A DNA stretch of 64,000 bases from Bacteroidales bacterium. Its GTDB lineage: Bacteria > Bacteroidota > Bacteroidia > Bacteroidales > P3. The DNA lies in contig JAFSPS010000020.1 of NCBI GenBank assembly GCA_017451385.1, positions 1 through 64,000 on the forward strand, in the 5' to 3' direction. Position 1 is the first letter of the stretch, and every line of letters starts with the position of its first letter. The translations under genes were made by a program, and so were the position numbers. This document shows positions 32,553-41,377 of this stretch, in pieces. Below the pieces are notes generated by a model that saw only the letters and a program-made list of their open reading frames with translations, was not told where the DNA came from and did not search any database.

Positions 32553-35500
32553 ATGAGCAAACAATTACTACGTTCGTTATTTGTTTTATTTATCGCTATC
32601 ATTTTCTGCACTCCCACGCATGCACAGCGCACGCCGCAGAAATTCTCCTACCAAGCCACTGTGCGCAACAGTGCAGGACAGATTCTGAGCAATGCTACTG
32701 TACGCGTGCGTATATCTATTTTCAAGGATTCGGAGTCTGGCACAACGATGTTTCGTGAGAGCCATACACCTACAACCAATATCAACGGCGTTTTCAACGT
32801 CGTCGTTGGCGAGGGTTCGCATGAGTCTGGCAATATAGCGGACATTGACTGGGGCAACGGCATCTATTTCCTTGTCAACGATGTGGATGTTGATAATGAC
32901 GGTGTCTTTGACCTCACAGCGTCGCAACAGCTTCTCGCCGTGCCCTATGCTCTGCACTGCGACGAGTATCAAAGCCTTTTTGATGTTGTGGCTCGCAACA
33001 ACCGTGCTGGTATGCATCAGCTCAAAGATGTCAAAAACCCCACCGACCCTCAAGATGCTGTAACAAAGTTCTACCTCGACTCTATCATGAACAGCATCTC
33101 GTCGCTGCTCTCCAACCCACGTCGCGACACTGTGGCTACAGCTTGTATCTCGCTCAACTGGCGTGGTGACACCTACTCGCAGTCGGGTCTCTACATGCAC
33201 ATATTGCGTGGCGCCGGATGCGATGGCACCTGCGACAGCGTCCTTGTCCTTCACCTATCTATCAACGCTGGCTCGCACAACGTCATTCGCGACACCTCCT
33301 GCTCCGGCTCCTATACATGGGTCTCTCAGAAAGGTAGCAACGGCGGCGGACAGACATTCACCTCCAGCGGCACCTATTATAATGATTATACCGATGGCAA
33401 CGGCTGTGCCTCGGCAGACACCCTACGCCTTAAAGTCGGCGTAGAAACCAGTGGCAACAAATATGTTGAGGAATGTGAGCAATACACATGGAATGAGATG
33501 GGCAACACCATCGGCACCTATTATGCCAGCAACATAGACAATGCCGACAAGCCCACAGCACGACGCAGAAAAGATAACTCGCAAGGATGCGACTCCATAG
33601 TGACTCTATATCTAACCATCCTCCAACCGCAATATGGAAACCTTGACACTGCCGTCTGCGACATCTTCGTATGGCAGGCAGACGAGGATGGCGACGGCAA
33701 CACCTACACCGCCAGCACCACCGAGCCGTACCCCGTATCGCCACGCCTCTCCGGCTCTGCTTCCAATGGGTGCGACTCCTTGACCTACCTCCACCTCACT
33801 ATCAATCACAACAACGGTATCTATGACAACCAAACAATCTGTGAGGGCAGCAGCCTTTCTTGGTATGGTGGTACATACACTGATGCTGTCAACGACAATT
33901 CCGTCCGTCATCCCTTCAATGATATCAACGGATGCCCTGGCGACAGCATCCTCGTGCTCTCCGTCAATAGTCGTCCGTCCGTAACGCTCGGTGACGAAAT
34001 CAGCTCTACGGCTGGCACCACCTTATGTGCTGGCAATAGCACCACGCTTTCCATCGTACCCACGGCATATGATGGTGCCATCAGCTACCAGTGGTCGCCT
34101 GCCGATGGCCTTTCATCCGCCTCGGCCAGCAGCGTCACCGCCACGCCTGCCGACACCATTACCTATACCGTTACCGTCACTGCCTCGCGCGAAGCTTGCG
34201 AGGATGTGGTGGCGTCAAAAAACATTACAATTAATGTCATTGAACTTCCGACAAGCGGCATTATAGGAAGTCTGGCGGACGGCACGGTGTGCCGCGGCTC
34301 GTCAGTAGTGCTCGACGGCGCGGCGTCGTTCACGCCCGCTGCCGACGAGGTGAGCTACTCGTGGAGCGCGGAACCCGCCGGCGCCACGGCAGGCATGCCC
34401 GCCAACGTGGGCACGGCATCGATAGAGGTCTCGCCCACGGTGCAGACCACCTACACCGTCACCGCCACGCCCTCGCGCGGCGGATGCGCAGGCACGCCGG
34501 CGACGCACAGCGCCACGCTGACAATCCTCGAGCCCACGCACCTCGCCTTCACTCACACCGCCATAGAGACGTTCACATGGGCTGAGACAGACAACGACGG
34601 CTCGCAGAACGGCACCCACGGCACCGGCGAGACCTACACCGACGACGGCACGCACACCTACGTCTCCTCCTACACCAACGCCGACGGATGCCCCAGCAGC
34701 GACACGCTGTACCTGACCATCGTCAATACCAAATATGGTGACACCACGGCAGTGGCTTGCGGGCGCTTCCGCTGGCACGGCATAACCTACACCGAGAGCA
34801 CCGACACAGCCACACATACCTACACCAGCTACCAGGGAGTGGATAGCATCGTGACGCTCCATCTCACCATCAAGCCGTGGGGCACCTCCAACGAAGCGGC
34901 TGAAGCGTGCGACAGCTACACGTGGAAGGGCGAGACCTATGATGAGTCGGGTACCTACACCTATACAGTCACGGGTGGTTCTGCCAACGGATGCGACAGT
35001 ATAGTCAGCCTTGCCCTTACCATCAAGGCTTCCAAGACGGGTACTGCTACAGCTTCGGTGTGCGATAGTTACACATGGGAAGGTACGACCTATACAGAGA
35101 GTGGCACCCCCACCCATGCCTATACTGCCGCCAACGAGTGCGACAGTGTTGTGACGCTCAACCTTACCATACGCCGTAGCACCACCTATGCCGACGTGCA
35201 GGCAGCGTGCGACAGTTACGAATGGATAGACGGCAACACCTATACCGCCTCCAACAGCACCGCCACCCACGCCTTGATGAACTCTGCGGGCTGTGATAGC
35301 ACGATAACGCTCAACCTCACCCTTGGATACAGTACTGTTTCTACTGACGTGCAGTCGGCGTGCGACAGTTACGAATGGCTTGACGGCAATACCTACACCG
35401 AGGACAACAACACCGCCACCTACTTCGGCACCAACGGGCAGGGCTGTCCCGACACCAAGACTCTCAACCTGACCATCAATCATGCTACAGTACATACTGA

Positions 35501-38477
35501 CATACGCGTGGAGTGCGACAGCTACACATGGATAGACGGCCAGACTTACACTGCCAGCACCACCACGCCCACCTACACCGTCACCGGCGGCAACAGCAAG
35601 GGCTGCGACAGCGTGGTGACGCTGTACCTCACCATCAACGCCAGCACAAGCACCAACCTCGGCTCCGAATACGTCTGTTCCACCACCACGACATGGCACG
35701 GCAACACCTACGCCGTCCCCGGCACCTACAGCTACGTCTCGTCCAACGCCGCAGGATGCCCCCTCACCGAGACCAAGACGTTTAACTACGGCGTAACCTT
35801 CGCCAACAATGCACAACGTGTCACAGTATGTGCTGGAACGACAGGTTACCCATATTATGATACGTTATTGTTTGAGCAATTTACATCTGCACCATCGTAT
35901 GCAAGTAACAATACATCTACAACACAATGGATACGTAGAAGTTATGCCAGCTACAATAATTGGGCACAAACCGCACGTGCTCGAAATGGCTCTACCTATT
36001 ATTATGATTATAATTCAGGCAACACTAACGGAGGTTTTCTATGTGTTATGTCTCCTGGTAATAGCAGTTACCAGGGAGCTTGCTCATACATTTGGACACC
36101 AACATTCACCTACACCAATCCCGCCAATACAACAATAAGATTTCGTTTCAAGAAAGTTCCTTATAGTACTTCAAGAGATAATCTATTCATATACATTACT
36201 AATGCGAGTGACCCTAATTCTGTTGCGATTGAATCGGCCAATGTTAACCAGAATGGAACACAGATTGTCTCCAGTAATACCACACATGTCGTTAGTAATA
36301 GTACAACAGGATGGACTGCATACGAATATGCGTTTAATTCACTACGGAAATACACAAATGGAAGCTGGAGCAATATCGGAAGTTTGTCTGCAGGTACATA
36401 TCGAATCAAGTTTATGTATCAAGACAACTTAGGTCTTTTTGCAGGTATTGATGACATATTGATTAGAGAGCAAAAGAACCTTGATTTGACGAGTGTACCT
36501 AATGGTGGATACTATAGCAACACAACAGTTACGACCAATGGTTACGGATGTCCACATTATTCTGGTCTTGTGATTCACAAGCAGACCGCGGGCGAAACAT
36601 ATAATGAGGTGGCCTGCGAGAGTTATCGCTGGATAAACAATACCACCTACACCACCAACCAGACCAACACAGGCTACACCCACACAATATCCGAGAACGG
36701 CACTTCCTGCTCCATTACCGACCGTCTGAACCTTACTATAGGCTCTTCGGCTGGTGACGAATACACACACACCGCATCGAATGCCTACACATGGCCCACA
36801 AGCGGTGCGATGGGACATGGCACTGGCATGGTTTATACCGAAAGTGGCGACTACACGGGTCCAAATTACGGCAATGGTTCGTGTAATAGTCGCGACGTAT
36901 TGCACCTAACAATAGATAATAATTGTTCCGGGTTACGTAATACTATTACAGTATGCGACAACTACACATGGTTAACTTCTGGTGCGGCAGGACATGGCAC
37001 AGGCTCTAACTACACTGCCGAAGGTAGGTATGTCGGTCCTGCCTACAACACCGATGTCTGCACAGGATTGCATGACACCATCGACCTCGTAATCACGGGC
37101 AACGTGACGGAGGACTTCTACATCACCGCCTGCGACAGCTACACATGGCCTGCCAACAGTCAGACCTACACCAGCGTGCCCGGTAGCGCCCCGAGCGTGA
37201 CGCTCACCAGTGCAGCAGGTTGCGACAGCACCGTGACGCTGCGTCTCACCCTTGCCTCCAGCACCAGCAATACCTCCACGCCTACCTACTGTGGTGGCAA
37301 CTACACATGGAGTACCAATGGCGAGACCTACACCGAGGCAGGCACCTATACCTATAACACAGTGAACGCCGCAGGCTGTCCGCAGACCGAGACCCTCGTA
37401 CTGACCGATGGCAACGAATACAATGTGGTGCGCGACACCGTATGTCTGACAAATCCTGTCGTTGTCACTTATGATACAATTGCTGCTTATGATTTCGAGG
37501 ACGATATGGACGACAGCGACTGGGGCGTGTGGAATATGTGCAACACGGGCGGATGGAACTTCTATGAGCAGTGCTATGGTTATCCTCCGAGAACAGGTAG
37601 CGGCCAGCTGGCAGCTCCCGACGAGGGCAACCAATGCTATGGCGGCGATTTTTCCAATGGAGCTTATCGAAATAGGGTGATGACAGCCATCAACCTCTGC
37701 TGGTCGGCAGCATTTACAATCACTGATCCTGCAAACACAACCATTGAGTTTTGGGCACAAAAACCTGCATGGAGTGGAACAGTTGGTGTTTTGGGAGTTT
37801 ATATTGTACCAACAAGCAACTGGCTTATTCCAGATTTATCGGGTACTGAGATTTTATATAGTGGTGGAACTGTAGCTATCACGAATTGGGCAAGATACCA
37901 ATACCCATGTTCATCACTTAGTGCGGGCACTTACCGCCTCAAGTTCGTCCACCAGGACAACGACGGCGACCACGATGGCATAGACGACATTATAATTTTC
38001 CATCGTAACGTCACGGATTACAGTAGTTATGGTGCAGGTGCCACTGTCGAGGACGTGACGCGTACGCCAATAGCAAATGGTTGTTCTCGCATTACGGGTA
38101 CAACGCATTTTGTTCAATCAACTGGTCAAAGCAAGGTTGTTGAGGTTTGCGACAGCTACACCTGGGTGGATAATGGCATGACCGTGGGCACCTATACCAC
38201 CAGCGGCACCTACACCCACACCTATACCGCTAACGGATGCCCCGTGACCAACACCCTCATCCTGACTATCAACCATGGCGTTGGCAACGAATATGGCTGC
38301 AACTGTGCCGACTATCCAGAGAACTGCCCCGCCAACCGCTACACATGGACCACCAGCGGCCTCAACGGTCACGGTACGGGACAGACCTACACCACCAGCG
38401 GCACCTATGTCGGTCCTTACTACACCGACAGCCACGGTTGCTACGCACGCGACACACTGAAACTGACAATCAACTAA
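32553..38477 (+). CDS. giant repetitive surface protein, expressed version
   Basis: A 1974-residue exported protein. The signal peptide (MSKQLLRSLFVLFIAIIFCT to about HAQ) is followed by an N-terminal domain (PQKFSYQATVRNSAGQILSN to QQLLAVPYALH, residues 25-135) common at the start of large Bacteroidota surface proteins. Then come Cys-rich repeats of about 45 residues (CDSYTW...TYT...GCDS...LTL type), two Ig/PKD-like domains (about 470-660), further repeats, and two jelly-roll-like modules (about residues 1105-1310 and 1640-1830, each closing with GIDDI(L/I)I). It ends at DTLKLTIN without a recognisable T9SS sorting domain. Residues 568-725 are encoded in the inner inverted repeat. Likely an adhesin or structural surface protein; the partner is unknown. 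Confidence 0.87.
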   Translation: MSKQLLRSLFVLFIAIIFCTPTHAQRTPQKFSYQATVRNSAGQILSNATVRVRISIFKDSESGTTMFRESHTPTTNINGVFNVVVGEGSHESGNIADIDWGNGIYFLVNDVDVDNDGVFDLTASQQLLAVPYALHCDEYQSLFDVVARNNRAGMHQLKDVKNPTDPQDAVTKFYLDSIMNSISSLLSNPRRDTVATACISLNWRGDTYSQSGLYMHILRGAGCDGTCDSVLVLHLSINAGSHNVIRDTSCSGSYTWVSQKGSNGGGQTFTSSGTYYNDYTDGNGCASADTLRLKVGVETSGNKYVEECEQYTWNEMGNTIGTYYASNIDNADKPTARRRKDNSQGCDSIVTLYLTILQPQYGNLDTAVCDIFVWQADEDGDGNTYTASTTEPYPVSPRLSGSASNGCDSLTYLHLTINHNNGIYDNQTICEGSSLSWYGGTYTDAVNDNSVRHPFNDINGCPGDSILVLSVNSRPSVTLGDEISSTAGTTLCAGNSTTLSIVPTAYDGAISYQWSPADGLSSASASSVTATPADTITYTVTVTASREACEDVVASKNITINVIELPTSGIIGSLADGTVCRGSSVVLDGAASFTPAADEVSYSWSAEPAGATAGMPANVGTASIEVSPTVQTTYTVTATPSRGGCAGTPATHSATLTILEPTHLAFTHTAIETFTWAETDNDGSQNGTHGTGETYTDDGTHTYVSSYTNADGCPSSDTLYLTIVNTKYGDTTAVACGRFRWHGITYTESTDTATHTYTSYQGVDSIVTLHLTIKPWGTSNEAAEACDSYTWKGETYDESGTYTYTVTGGSANGCDSIVSLALTIKASKTGTATASVCDSYTWEGTTYTESGTPTHAYTAANECDSVVTLNLTIRRSTTYADVQAACDSYEWIDGNTYTASNSTATHALMNSAGCDSTITLNLTLGYSTVSTDVQSACDSYEWLDGNTYTEDNNTATYFGTNGQGCPDTKTLNLTINHATVHTDIRVECDSYTWIDGQTYTASTTTPTYTVTGGNSKGCDSVVTLYLTINASTSTNLGSEYVCSTTTTWHGNTYAVPGTYSYVSSNAAGCPLTETKTFNYGVTFANNAQRVTVCAGTTGYPYYDTLLFEQFTSAPSYASNNTSTTQWIRRSYASYNNWAQTARARNGSTYYYDYNSGNTNGGFLCVMSPGNSSYQGACSYIWTPTFTYTNPANTTIRFRFKKVPYSTSRDNLFIYITNASDPNSVAIESANVNQNGTQIVSSNTTHVVSNSTTGWTAYEYAFNSLRKYTNGSWSNIGSLSAGTYRIKFMYQDNLGLFAGIDDILIREQKNLDLTSVPNGGYYSNTTVTTNGYGCPHYSGLVIHKQTAGETYNEVACESYRWINNTTYTTNQTNTGYTHTISENGTSCSITDRLNLTIGSSAGDEYTHTASNAYTWPTSGAMGHGTGMVYTESGDYTGPNYGNGSCNSRDVLHLTIDNNCSGLRNTITVCDNYTWLTSGAAGHGTGSNYTAEGRYVGPAYNTDVCTGLHDTIDLVITGNVTEDFYITACDSYTWPANSQTYTSVPGSAPSVTLTSAAGCDSTVTLRLTLASSTSNTSTPTYCGGNYTWSTNGETYTEAGTYTYNTVNAAGCPQTETLVLTDGNEYNVVRDTVCLTNPVVVTYDTIAAYDFEDDMDDSDWGVWNMCNTGGWNFYEQCYGYPPRTGSGQLAAPDEGNQCYGGDFSNGAYRNRVMTAINLCWSAAFTITDPANTTIEFWAQKPAWSGTVGVLGVYIVPTSNWLIPDLSGTEILYSGGTVAITNWARYQYPCSSLSAGTYRLKFVHQDNDGDHDGIDDIIIFHRNVTDYSSYGAGATVEDVTRTPIANGCSRITGTTHFVQSTGQSKVVEVCDSYTWVDNGMTVGTYTTSGTYTHTYTANGCPVTNTLILTINHGVGNEYGCNCADYPENCPANRYTWTTSGLNGHGTGQTYTTSGTYVGPYYTDSHGCYARDTLKLTIN
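34254..34727 (+). repeat. inner inverted repeat, right arm (about 474 bp)
   Basis: Inverted near-identical copy of 30001-30474, lying within the giant gene and starting at codon 568. The arms are 3.78 kb apart. Both arms are read in the same phase, so a crossover anywhere in them keeps an open frame. Confidence 0.93.
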
Positions 38478-38503
38478 CCCATAATTAAGGTTATCCTGCT
38501 ATG

Positions 38504-38542
38504 ACGAGCGGTGCCAGAGGACAGACCTCTGGCACCGCTCGT
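38504..38542 (+). terminator. terminator of the giant gene
   Basis: A perfect 17-bp stem, acgagcggtgccagagg with its complement, and a 5-nt loop, 26 bp after the stop codon. Confidence 0.85.
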
Positions 38543-38547
38543 TGTAT

Positions 38548-38634
38548 TGATATGCAACCTCTACGAGGTTGTGATGAATGGATTTGGCAAAAAAGTCTAT
38601 TGATATGAAATCCCTAACGGGATTTACGACACCA
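38548..38634. repeat. REP-like palindromic units
   Basis: Two related palindromes preceded by attgatatg: caacctctacgaggttg (about 38556-38572) and aaatccctaacgggattt (about 38608-38625). The same layout, attgatatg plus a short palindrome, is seen inside the outer inverted repeats at 26417 and 38635, and a looser version lies near 43720. Confidence 0.7.
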
Positions 38635-38727
38635 TTGATGCCGAAAAGCCAACCCCAGCGGGGTTGCATATCAATAGCTTAAAAAGACATCCTCCTCCAT
38701 AAACAACGCCGTCAGGTGTTGCATATT
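38635..38727 (-). repeat. outer inverted repeat, right copy
   Basis: Inverted copy of 26417-26505. Together the copies enclose 12.3 kb with a centre near 32.57 kb, close to the centre of the inner pair near 32.36 kb. Confidence 0.85.
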
Positions 38728-38731
38728 AAGA

Positions 38732-38888
38732 TGAGAAAAAGTGTATTTTTTCAATGGTCAAATTTGAGAAAAAGTGTATTTTCGCAGTGGTCAAAATTGA
38801 GAAAAAGTGCATTTTTCAATGGTCAAAAATTAGAAAAAGTGTATTTTTGCAGTAGTCAAAATTGAAAAAAATTGTATTGTTAAAATTT
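38732..38888. repeat. 33-bp direct repeat array upstream of ATPase 3
   Basis: Five units begin at 38732, 38765, 38798, 38831 and 38863. Each reads close to tgagaaaaagtgtattttt followed by caatggtcaaaa or gcagtggtcaaaa; the fifth is degenerate. The array ends about 15 bp before the start codon of ATPase 3, so it occupies the promoter position. No clear TAnnTTTG box is visible. Confidence 0.88.
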
Positions 38889-38904
38889 ATACCACTAATA
38901 ATCA

Positions 38905-40224
38905 ATGTTATATAGAAAGATAGGGAATAGAATAGAACAGTACCTTAAAAAAGGGGGCAATAAGATACTGCTTGTCGATGGTGCGCGTCAGGTAGGCAAG
39001 TCCTATATAATCAGACATGTAGGCAAGCGTTTGTTTAAGAACTATGTAGAGATAAACCTTCTTGAGGACTATAACGACAGGCGTCTGTTTATGTCGGCAC
39101 GCAACGTAGAAGATTTCTATATACGTCTCAGCATTGTTGCTGGCGGACGGCTCGGAAGCAGGGATGACACATTGATTTTTCTTGATGAAATTCAGGTATA
39201 TCCGCATCTGCTCACGATGTTAAAGTTTTTGAAAACAGATGACAGATTTAGATACATAGCAAGTGGTTCTTTACTTGGCGTGGCTCTTGCAAAGACCGCC
39301 TCGATACCTATAGGGAGCATAGAGACAATGCATATGTATCCACTCGATTTTGAGGAGTTTGTGATGGCAAATGGCGTAGGAGGGGAGGCAATAAAATATA
39401 TGAAAGATTGTTGTCTGAGTCGGCAGTCATTAGACGAAAGTTTGCACGACAAAATGATGGATTTATTTAAGAAGTATTTAATAGTTGGAGGGATGCCCGA
39501 TGCGGTAAACATTTTTATAGAGAGCCAGAACCTCATAGAGATACGACGTGTACAACAAGAGATATATGATTATTACAAAGCAGATGCATCACAATATGAT
39601 GTCCAGAACAGACTGAAGATAAGAAATGTATATGCAATGGTGCCATCGAATATGACAAACAAGCATAAAAGAATATACGCCAACAAAATAGAAAACAAAA
39701 AAGGCAAACGCTTCTCGGATTATGCGGAAGAGTTTGACTACATAATACAGTCTGGGATTGCCTTAGAGGTCTGCGCTGTGTCTCAACCGCATTTCCCTTT
39801 ATTAGAATCAAGCAAAAAAAATCTGGTAAAACTATACCTTAGCGATGTTGGTATTTTGACATCGCTGCTGTATAACAACAACTTCATACCATTGTTAGAT
39901 TCGTTGCCCAGTATAAACCTCGGCTCTGTTTACGAATCGGTAGTGGCGCAGGAGTTGCATGCACACAGTCATAGCCTCTACTACTATGACAATAAGAAAA
40001 ACGGAGAGGTTGATTTTCTTGTAGAGCGTTTTGACCTACTGTCTGTAATCCCTATAGAAGTTAAGTCTGGCAAAGATTACAAAACTCACAGTGCGCTCAA
40101 CGCTTTTATGAGCAATAAGGATTATAACGTAAAAAGCGCCATAGTACTATCCAACGAACGCGAGGTATATACCGACGCAATGGGGATAACGTATATGCCG
40201 GTATATTATGCTATGTTTATATGA
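38905..40224 (+). CDS. AAA+ ATPase of the AAA_14/DUF4143 type (ATPase 3)
   Basis: A 439-residue ATPase with Walker A VDGARQVGKSYI (about 24-35), Walker B TLIFLDEIQVYP and the sensor-like RYIASGSLLGVAL. The C-terminal DUF4143 domain is well preserved: LGSVYESVVAQELHAHSHSL, then KNGEVDFLVERFDLLSVIPI and EVKSGKDYKTHSAL, an intact PD-(D/E)XK-like EVDF...EVKSGK pattern. Of the three ATPases in this region it is the closest to the standard AAA_14/DUF4143 form. It faces away from the giant gene, mirroring ATPase 1 on the other side. Cellular role unknown. Confidence 0.88.
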   Translation: MLYRKIGNRIEQYLKKGGNKILLVDGARQVGKSYIIRHVGKRLFKNYVEINLLEDYNDRRLFMSARNVEDFYIRLSIVAGGRLGSRDDTLIFLDEIQVYPHLLTMLKFLKTDDRFRYIASGSLLGVALAKTASIPIGSIETMHMYPLDFEEFVMANGVGGEAIKYMKDCCLSRQSLDESLHDKMMDLFKKYLIVGGMPDAVNIFIESQNLIEIRRVQQEIYDYYKADASQYDVQNRLKIRNVYAMVPSNMTNKHKRIYANKIENKKGKRFSDYAEEFDYIIQSGIALEVCAVSQPHFPLLESSKKNLVKLYLSDVGILTSLLYNNNFIPLLDSLPSINLGSVYESVVAQELHAHSHSLYYYDNKKNGEVDFLVERFDLLSVIPIEVKSGKDYKTHSALNAFMSNKDYNVKSAIVLSNEREVYTDAMGITYMPVYYAMFI

Positions 40225-40535
40225 TTGAGGTCTCCATAATTTCTAAATATTCAAGATTGGCTTTAGTCCTTTCAGGGCGTGAGGGCTTGTCAATTCATCG
40301 CCAAGGTGTTGCCTTGGGCTGTACCGTGTTGTTGCTTTTCAGGTCGATTGCTATAGGAAAACTATTTTTGCACGATTACTTATAAAACTATGACATTTCA
40401 ACCTTCTGAAGAGTGAAACTCAATAGAATATCATCAACACACATCAACCATACAGCCTCGTAGAGATTGTATTCTTCTCTACGAGGCTGTAATGATGATG
40501 TGCCGACTATGCGCGTCGGAGGCTCCGCACAATGA
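40225..40535. other. intergenic region with repeat remnant
   Basis: About 310 bp without a gene. The stretch 40265-40345 contains ctttcagggcgtgagg and ccaaggtgttgccttgggct, which resemble the paired palindromic intergenic repeats seen in many Bacteroidota genomes. The right part carries the terminator of the following gene. Confidence 0.5.
40452..40490. terminator. terminator of the DUF481 gene
   Basis: A perfect 15-bp stem acagcctcgtagaga / tctctacgaggctgt with a 9-nt loop, 46 bp after the stop of the minus-strand gene at 40536. Confidence 0.8.
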
Positions 40536-41267
40536 TTAGAACGTCACACGGAGTGATAGTTCGGTGCGTGTGTCGTTTTTCTTCACGTTTTCAGGTACTA
40601 CGCTGCGATGCTCGTAGGTGAAGACAATGCCGACAAAGAGGTTTTTCAGAATGGAGGTCTCTAAGCGTGTGGTGCTGTTGATGCTGAAGTCGCCAAAGTC
40701 GTGGATGGCAGGTTGATAGAAGGTAGTGTGGGAGAGGTTGACGTTTTCGCCAATTTTCTGTTTGATTTTAGCACGGACAGAGAGACGTGCAATCTCGGTC
40801 TTGAGGCCGTCGGCATCACCATAGTAGTTGATGAACTCGCCCACGAAGGCGGCGCTCACGGAGTAGTCGCAGATGCCAGGCAGCGAGTAGATGCGGTATT
40901 TGGCACCGGCGAGGAGCGACAGCTTGTTGTCGTAGCCTTTGAAGCGGTTGATGAGGTCGGTGGCAGCAACGAAAGGCGAGAAGCGGTTGTACTGCCATAG
41001 GTCGAATTGGATGCCTGTGGCGAGTTCTCGGTTGCTCATGATGTGCTCTTGTTCGCCATAGATGTATTTGTAGCTGCCGCTGAAGGCAATGATGCTGTCG
41101 TTTCGGTCGGCGCCGCCGCCTTGGCTGATGCTGATGCTGTTGACGTTGCCGCTGTTGATGAGGCCGCTACCGTCGAGGTGGAATTTCCATTTGCGAGGTG
41201 TTTCTTGTGCGTTGAGCGTGAAAGCGAGTGCGGCAAGGATGATGAGTGGGAAAAGTTTTTGTTTCAT
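40536..41267 (-). CDS. outer-membrane beta-barrel protein, DUF481-like
   Basis: A 243-residue protein with a signal peptide (MKQKLFPLIILAALAFTLNA). The mature part starts KWKFHLDGSGLINSGNVNSI and continues in alternating strands (GSYKYIYGEQEHIMSNRELA, FSPFVAATDLINRFKGYDNK, FVGIVFTYEHRSVVPENVKK) ending in an aromatic residue, LSLRVTF, as expected for an outer-membrane barrel. The layout and the late D(T)-R-T-E-L strand resemble DUF481 proteins. Function unknown. Confidence 0.72.
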   Translation of the reverse strand: MKQKLFPLIILAALAFTLNAQETPRKWKFHLDGSGLINSGNVNSISISQGGGADRNDSIIAFSGSYKYIYGEQEHIMSNRELATGIQFDLWQYNRFSPFVAATDLINRFKGYDNKLSLLAGAKYRIYSLPGICDYSVSAAFVGEFINYYGDADGLKTEIARLSVRAKIKQKIGENVNLSHTTFYQPAIHDFGDFSINSTTRLETSILKNLFVGIVFTYEHRSVVPENVKKNDTRTELSLRVTF

Positions 41268-41377
41268 GGTTATTATGTTTTGTGATTAGGTTGTGGTCAT
41301 AGATGAGTAGGCTGTGCGTTATGAGGAGATAATGGTGGTTTGAGATAGTGGTGTATTGTTTTTTTGTGGTGAATAGC

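Noticed and set aside
34302-35816. Minus-strand reading frame (504 codons) opposite the giant gene
   Set aside because: Complement of a GC-rich repetitive coding region; Gly/Val/Ala-rich composition is the usual shadow pattern.
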